Assembly (NCBI RefSeq): GCF_021390645.1
Contig: NZ_JAJEJT010000002.1
Location: forward strand, 1,736,001 to 1,800,000
Reading direction: 5' to 3'
DNA length: 64,000 bases
Origin: Paraburkholderia flagellata
Lineage (GTDB): Bacteria > Pseudomonadota > Gammaproteobacteria > Burkholderiales > Burkholderiaceae
The notes under the pieces are model-generated. The model saw only the letters and a list, made by a program, of their open reading frames with translations, was not told the origin of the DNA and did no database searches. Positions 58,982-64,000 of the stretch are shown here, piece by piece. The position numbers and the translations under genes are program-made. Position 1 is the first letter of the stretch, and each line of letters begins with the position of its first letter.

Positions 58982-59016
58982 ATGGAGCCATTTCATTATT
59001 ATCGATGGAACCACTT
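58982..59016. promoter_or_regulatory. Direct repeats before the MocR gene
   Basis: ATGGAGCCATTT (58982-58993) and ATGGAACCACTT (59005-59016) are direct repeats 23 bp apart (two helical turns), between the divergent regulator and importer genes. MocR/GabR-type proteins typically bind spaced direct repeats. Confidence 0.5.
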
Positions 59017-59020
59017 GGCC

Positions 59021-60547
59021 ATGGTCATCCTGTCCGAATGGCTCGCGGCGCAGCTCGACAAGGAAAGCGCCGAGCCCGCCTACCGCCAGCTGCTGCAGCT
59101 CATGCAGCAGGCCATCCTGACGGGCCGGCTCGCGCCCGGCACCAAGCTGCCCAGCTCGCGCACGCTGGCCGGCGACCTCGGCGTGGCGCGCAACACCGTG
59201 CTGCACGTGTACGACCAGCTGAGCGCCGAGGGCTACGTGATCTCGACCACGGGCAGCGGCACCTATGTCGCCGACACACGCCCCGACTCGGCCGCCGTGA
59301 GCACGGCAGCGCCGCCCGCCGCCTCAGCCGACGAGGATGACGACGCGCGCGGCGCCTCCCCACGCGGCGACATGTCGTCGCGGGGCCAACGGCTCATCGA
59401 TGAGGCGGGCGTGTCCGCCAAGCAGTGGGGCGCCTTCATGCCGGGCGTGCCCGACGTGGCCGAATTTCCCGCGCGCACGTGGAGCCGCCTGCAGGCGCGG
59501 CTGTGGAAATCGGCGAATCATGGTTTGCTAACCTACGCGCCCGGCGGCGGCTACCGGCCGCTGCGGCGTGCGCTTTCGGACTATCTGCGCGTGGCGCGCT
59601 CGGTGCGCTGCACGCCGGACCAGATCATCATCACGACCGGCATTCACCAGTCCATCGATCTCGCCGTGCGTCTGCTCGCCGACGTAGGCGACCGCGCATG
59701 GGTGGAAGAACCGTGCTATTGGGGCGCGCGCAGTGTGTTGCAGTCCTCAGGATTGACGCTCGCGCCCATTCCCGTCGACGAGGAAGGGCTCAATCCGCGC
59801 GAACAGGACCTGCGCGACCCGCCGCGCATCGCGCTCGTCACGCCTTCGCATCAATACCCGCTCGGCATGGTGATGAGCCTCGCGCGCCGCCGCACGCTGC
59901 TCGAATACGCGCGCCAGCACAAGGTATGGATCATTGAGGACGACTACGACAGCGAGTTCCGCTACGGCAGCCGCCCGCTTGCCTCACTGCAAGGTCTCGA
60001 CGAGTCGGACCGCGTGATCTACGTCGGCAGTCTCGGCAAGCTGCTGTTTCCGGGCCTGCGCATCGGCTACATGGTCGTGCCCGAGCGGCTCGCGGCCACG
60101 TTCCGCACGGGCGTGGCGGAGCTGTATCGCGAAGGCCAGCTCATGCAGCAAGCGGTGCTCGCCGAATTCATCATGGACGGCTATCTCACCTCGCACGTGC
60201 GCCGCATGCGCACGCTCTATGGCGAGCGGCGCCAGTTGCTGATCGACGCGGTCACGCGCCATTTCGGCGACGCGCTGCCGGTCATGGGCGAGGAAGCGGG
60301 CCTGCACTTCGTGCTCGGCCTGCCCGACCACGCCGACGATCGCGCCGTCGCTACGGCCGCCTACGATGCGGGCGTGATCGTACGCCCGCTTGCGGCCTAC
60401 TACAGTAGGCGCCAAGATCGCAAAGGATTGCTAACGGGTTACGCGTGCGTGCCTCACGAGGAAATCGCGCCGGCCTTTGCGACGCTCGCGCAGGTGATCG
60501 AGGAACACGCGTTTGCGAGGCCGAAAAAGCTGCGGCGCGCCGGCTGA
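59021..60547 (+). CDS. MocR-family regulator (GntR helix plus aminotransferase domain)
   Basis: About 508 residues. The N-terminal winged helix is EPAYRQLLQLMQQAILTGRL, KLPSSRTLAGDLGVARNTV. A ~50-residue Ala/Asp-rich linker leads to a type I aminotransferase-like domain with the PLP lysine in YVGSLGKLLFPGLRIGYMV and DDYDSEFRYGSRPL. Such regulators sense an amine or aldehyde through PLP. The divergent polyamine importer is the obvious target. ATG 59021 gives the family start; 58982 would add 13 residues across the direct repeats. Confidence 0.9.
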   Translation: MVILSEWLAAQLDKESAEPAYRQLLQLMQQAILTGRLAPGTKLPSSRTLAGDLGVARNTVLHVYDQLSAEGYVISTTGSGTYVADTRPDSAAVSTAAPPAASADEDDDARGASPRGDMSSRGQRLIDEAGVSAKQWGAFMPGVPDVAEFPARTWSRLQARLWKSANHGLLTYAPGGGYRPLRRALSDYLRVARSVRCTPDQIIITTGIHQSIDLAVRLLADVGDRAWVEEPCYWGARSVLQSSGLTLAPIPVDEEGLNPREQDLRDPPRIALVTPSHQYPLGMVMSLARRRTLLEYARQHKVWIIEDDYDSEFRYGSRPLASLQGLDESDRVIYVGSLGKLLFPGLRIGYMVVPERLAATFRTGVAELYREGQLMQQAVLAEFIMDGYLTSHVRRMRTLYGERRQLLIDAVTRHFGDALPVMGEEAGLHFVLGLPDHADDRAVATAAYDAGVIVRPLAAYYSRRQDRKGLLTGYACVPHEEIAPAFATLAQVIEEHAFARPKKLRRAG

Positions 60548-60586
60548 ACCTGAACCGAAGCGCGCCGCCGCATTGAATCGCTCCGC

Positions 60587-63500
60587 TTATTTCAACCCGA
60601 AGTCCACACGGGTAGTCGCGCCCTTGTCGTCGATGCCCTTCGCATCCAGCTTCGGCGCCACGATGAACACGCGGCTCGGATCGACCTTGCCTTCGAAGTA
60701 TTGCTGCACCGCTTGCGCGCGCTGCTGAGCGAGATTGCGCAAGGCTGCATCGTCGACAGGCGCGTGGTCGGCCAGCGCCTGCTTCATGTCGTCCACGGGC
60801 AGCGTCTTCGTGAAACCGACCATGTTGCGCGGCTTCTTGAAGTCGGCATCCTTATAGGCCTTGGTGAGGTACTTTTCGTATTCCTTGTCGTCCACCTTGA
60901 CCTGCGAGGTATCCACGCTCTCGCCGTTGCCCACCGTGTCCTTCACCTTTTGAAGCCGCACGAGGCGATCGACGTATCGCTCGCGCAGAGCAGGCGTGTC
61001 CACGGCCGGATCGACGCGGCCGATCAGGTCGATCTTGATCGAGGGTTTGTCGTCGAGCGCCTTCACGATCGTGTCGAGCTTCTTCTGGTCGGCGTCGGTC
61101 AGCGTTGCCGTGCCCGCGGCGAATTCGACATAGCCAAGATCTTCGCCGCCGCCGCCAAATGCGTTGGCGAGCAGCGTGAACGGCGCGGTCACCGCCTTCG
61201 CGATCAGGTTGAGCACCGCCTTCCAGATCAGACCGCCCAGGCTGAACTCGGGGTTCGAGAGTGAGCCCGACACCGGAATGTTCACGTCGATCTCACCCTT
61301 GCGATTCTTCAGCAGCGAGATCGCGAGACGCACCGGCAGCTTGGTCGCCGTGTCGTTGTCGATGTGATCGCCGAACGTGAGCTGGTCGATGAAGATATGG
61401 TTGTTCGCCGAGAGCTGGTCGTTCTCGAGCTGATAGTGCAGGTCGACGTTGAGCTTGCCCTTCGTGATCGGGTAGCCCGCGTACTTCGCCGAGTACGGCG
61501 TGAGATTCGTGAGTTCGATATCGTGCGCGCTCGCCGTGAGGTCGAGCGAGGGCTTCTCGATGAGCGGGTTTATCGTGCCCTTGATCGAGAGCGGCCCATT
61601 CGCCTTGAGCTTCGCTGAAACGTCCACAGGTGCGGGCGTCGTCGATTCCGTGCCGAACGCGCCCACCGTGCCGTGGATCTGCACGAGATCGGCGGTGTAG
61701 TTCGGCTTGATGAAGTTGTCGGTGTAGTTCACGCGGCCGTCTTGCAGCACGAGCTCGCCGAAGTGCATGCGCACGGGGTTTTTCGGCGCCTGCGCGGCCA
61801 CGACCGTTGCAGGCGCCGAAGCCGGCGCGGGTGCGGAAGCGGTCTGAACGGGTGCGCTCGCCGCTTGCGGCGTGAGCGGCACGGGTTCGCGCGCGCCGGG
61901 TTTGCCGCTCGTGTCCTGCGTGAGCGACTGCGCCGCGCCGGTTTGATGCGCGACCACGTCCTTGAGATTGAGCTTGCCCTGCGCATCGAGCAGCACGCGG
62001 CCGTAGAAGCCGGAGAAGGTCACGCGGCTCGCGTCGACGTCGGTGCCGCGCGCGTCGTCGTAATCCGCCTTCAGGTTCGTGAGCGCGAGCGAGCGCCAGC
62101 CCGCGAACGGGCCGGACGTGGCCTTGTCGAGCATGCGCACGTCCACGAGCGCCGCGTCGCCGCGATAGTTGGCCTTGAGCGCCTTGCCCTGCTCCACGGA
62201 AAGCTGCCCGTTCATGTTGAGCAGCGCACTCGCGATCACCGCATTGAGCTGATTGCCGAAGTAAGGTTCGAACGCGGCAGCGTCGAGCCGGTTCGCGTCG
62301 ATCTTGAGTTGCGCCGTGAGCGGCGTGGGGTTGATCTTGCCGCTCAGCGCCAGTGTGCCCTTCCGGTTGACGGTCGCCTTCAGGTCGATCGGCAGCGGGT
62401 GCCGCAGGTCGTCGCTGATCTGCTGGATCTTCAGGTCGAACGGCGTGATGGCGAGCTTCGCCGGGCGCTGCGTCGAGCTGTCCGTGAAGTTGATCGTGCC
62501 GTTGTTCAGCGTGAGGGCATCGATCGTGTAGCGCCAGGCCGGACCTTCCTGCACCGACTTCTGGGCCGCGTGAATCGCCGTGCGCTCGGGCGCCGCCTGA
62601 TGCGCGGAGGCAAGCTGCGCCAGGTCGATCTTGCCGTCCTTCTGGCGCTCGGCGTTCACCACGAGGCCGGTCAAGTCCACCGAGGCGATCTGCGCCTTGC
62701 GTGCGTTGAGGTCGATGCCGCTCACCTGCACCGTGCCCTGAGCGAGCGTAATCGCCGGCGCGTTCGCTCCGCGTGCGGCGACCTTCAGCGACTCGAGCCC
62801 GAGCGTGCTCTGGCCGACCTGCACGACGGCGGGCTGCTGCGCCCAGTTGGCAGTGAGCTGTGACGTGAGGTTCAGCTTGCCGCCGATGATCTGCGCAGCG
62901 GTCACGTTGTCGATATAGGGCTGTGAGAGTGGCAGCGCCACCTGCTGAAGCTCGATCTTCGCATCGGCCGTTTTCGCGGCGAGGCTGAGCGCGCCCGCGA
63001 CCTTCGCCGAGCCGCCTTCGCGCAGGTTCATCGCGAAGGTGTAGGGCGTGCCCGCTTTCGCCGTCGTCGAGAAGTTCGTAAGCGTGGTCGTGACGTCAGT
63101 GAGGTCGAATTCCGTGGGCCGCGATGGCACCTCGTCATGCACGTGCACGGTGCCGCTCGTGAGAGCGAACTGGCGGATCGACAGATCGAGCGGCGGGGGC
63201 TTCGTTTCAGCGGGGGCCGCTTGCGTTGCCGCAGCACCCGATGCGCCCGAAGCCGGCGCGGCGTTGGCGGCCTGCTCCTTTTGCGCCGCCGGCGTGCCCA
63301 TCAGCTTTTCGACGCTCAGCACACCTTGCTTGTCGCGTGCGAGCCAGACGGTCGGTGCATCGAGCCGGATATCGTCGAAGCGATAGACGTTGCTGAACGG
63401 TTCGAGCGAGGCCGCCGCCACGTGCAGGCTGCGCGCGCCGAAAAACGGCGCGTTGGCGTTGTCGGTCGAGTCGAAGTCGTTCAGGTCGGTCGTGCCCGTC

Positions 63501-64000
63501 ACGCGTAGCGTGGGCTGCTCGCCCGCCATCACGAAGTCGAGCTTGAGGTTGGTCGAGAGCTTGCCGCTTTTTACCGTGACGGGCAGCTTCGTGGGCGCGT
63601 AGCTGAGGAGCTTCGGCACGTCGAGGTCGGTCAGGCGCAGTTCCACTTCCGACTCGCGCGACGCGGAGAACGGCTTGGTCTTGCCGTCGATGGCGAGCGT
63701 GCTCGCGCCGTCGATGCGCGCGCGCAGCATCGGCTGGACGAAGATGTCGGTCTTGGAAGGCAGCGTGGCGATGAACGGAATGCCAAGCGACCAGCGGTCG
63801 ATCACGTGCTTTTCGTTGAGCAGGCGATCGTCGAAGGTGATCTGGCCGTTCTCGACGCGGATGTTTGAAACCGAAAACGGCGTGGGCTTGCTGTTCGGTT
63901 TCGAGGGCGTCGAGAACTTCTCGATGAGGTCCGAGAAGTTGAAATGCTGCGCGTCGAGCCGCACGATCGTCGCGCGCGGCGAGTCGAGCCGCAGTTCGTC
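60587..64000 (-). CDS. Large AsmA/DUF748-type envelope protein, C-terminal part (runs off right edge)
   Basis: At least 1137 residues; the frame is open to the window edge, so the start is outside. Repeated beta-rich units such as VENGQITFDDRLLNEKHVID and VLQDGRVNYTDNFIKPNYTA, with LDL-type membrane-bridging motifs, mark DUF748, a relative of AsmA and YhdP proteins that move or organise lipids between membranes. Ala/Pro-rich linkers lie near 61770-61900 and 63190-63270. The C-terminal ~190 residues have an OmpA-like peptidoglycan-binding arrangement (LGYVEFAAGTATLTDADQKK, IKIDLIGRVDPAVD). It converges on the MocR gene with 39 nt between. Confidence 0.9.
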   Translation of the reverse strand, partial: DELRLDSPRATIVRLDAQHFNFSDLIEKFSTPSKPNSKPTPFSVSNIRVENGQITFDDRLLNEKHVIDRWSLGIPFIATLPSKTDIFVQPMLRARIDGASTLAIDGKTKPFSASRESEVELRLTDLDVPKLLSYAPTKLPVTVKSGKLSTNLKLDFVMAGEQPTLRVTGTTDLNDFDSTDNANAPFFGARSLHVAAASLEPFSNVYRFDDIRLDAPTVWLARDKQGVLSVEKLMGTPAAQKEQAANAAPASGASGAAATQAAPAETKPPPLDLSIRQFALTSGTVHVHDEVPSRPTEFDLTDVTTTLTNFSTTAKAGTPYTFAMNLREGGSAKVAGALSLAAKTADAKIELQQVALPLSQPYIDNVTAAQIIGGKLNLTSQLTANWAQQPAVVQVGQSTLGLESLKVAARGANAPAITLAQGTVQVSGIDLNARKAQIASVDLTGLVVNAERQKDGKIDLAQLASAHQAAPERTAIHAAQKSVQEGPAWRYTIDALTLNNGTINFTDSSTQRPAKLAITPFDLKIQQISDDLRHPLPIDLKATVNRKGTLALSGKINPTPLTAQLKIDANRLDAAAFEPYFGNQLNAVIASALLNMNGQLSVEQGKALKANYRGDAALVDVRMLDKATSGPFAGWRSLALTNLKADYDDARGTDVDASRVTFSGFYGRVLLDAQGKLNLKDVVAHQTGAAQSLTQDTSGKPGAREPVPLTPQAASAPVQTASAPAPASAPATVVAAQAPKNPVRMHFGELVLQDGRVNYTDNFIKPNYTADLVQIHGTVGAFGTESTTPAPVDVSAKLKANGPLSIKGTINPLIEKPSLDLTASAHDIELTNLTPYSAKYAGYPITKGKLNVDLHYQLENDQLSANNHIFIDQLTFGDHIDNDTATKLPVRLAISLLKNRKGEIDVNIPVSGSLSNPEFSLGGLIWKAVLNLIAKAVTAPFTLLANAFGGGGEDLGYVEFAAGTATLTDADQKKLDTIVKALDDKPSIKIDLIGRVDPAVDTPALRERYVDRLVRLQKVKDTVGNGESVDTSQVKVDDKEYEKYLTKAYKDADFKKPRNMVGFTKTLPVDDMKQALADHAPVDDAALRNLAQQRAQAVQQYFEGKVDPSRVFIVAPKLDAKGIDDKGATTRVDFGLK

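Overview
The window is a GC-rich betaproteobacterial chromosome segment. It most resembles the second chromosome of Burkholderia sensu lato (Paraburkholderia or a relative). I base this on gene order and protein similarity by eye: the run leuC-leuD-leuB-asd-fimV-truA-trpF-trpB-methylase-trpA-accD-folC-cvpA-purF-metZ and the TCA block gltA-sdhE-sdhBADC-gntR / mdh-citE-like-prpD-acnA are both familiar from that group. No rRNA, tRNA or CRISPR array was seen.

Layout. (1) 1-2816: the 5' part of a histidine kinase running off the left edge, an FKBP peptidyl-prolyl isomerase, an AraC regulator and a MOSC protein. (2) 2894-6630: a foreign 3.7 kb block wedged between the MOSC gene and metZ. It consists of a 285-bp partial copy of the 3' end of metZ, a frameshifted C-terminal scrap of a type VI secretion VgrG, a Tle4-like phospholipase effector gene, its lipoprotein immunity gene (Tli4-like), a 91-bp perfect repeat of an internal part of the effector gene, and a decayed IS5-family transposase end. 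(3) 6634-25665, all on the minus strand: methionine, purine, folate, fatty-acid, tryptophan, tRNA-modification, FimV, aspartate-semialdehyde and leucine genes, with an orphan beta-class DNA methylase inside the trp genes and a 46-aa entericidin-like lipoprotein inside the leu genes. (4) 26353-32662: accessory genes (MipA/OmpV porin-like protein, a zinc-ribbon protein, a TerB-like protein, a two-component system preceded by a His/Gly-rich lipoprotein, an alpha/beta hydrolase, a glyoxalase-fold protein). (5) 32762-46552: the TCA-cycle block, organised around a GntR regulator and a 22-bp perfect palindrome that is probably its operator. (6) 46654-52714: an orphan NarL-type regulator and a TetR-controlled tripartite ABC efflux operon with overlapping stop/start codons. 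(7) 52835-60547: an amidase, a polyamine-type ABC importer (PotABCD-like) and a divergent MocR-type regulator. (8) 60587-64000: the 3' part of a large AsmA/DUF748-type envelope protein running off the right edge.

Functionally, regions 3 and 5 are core metabolism in long co-directional runs. Regions 2, 4, 6 and 7 are where strain-specific content sits. The most interesting locus is the effector-immunity block at metZ: its structure (diverged duplicated target end, truncated vgrG, internal effector repeat, IS scar) records several recombination steps by which a toxin-antidote pair was acquired and possibly reduced from a larger array. Start codons were chosen from ribosome-binding sites, protein family starts and overlaps; doubtful ones are flagged.
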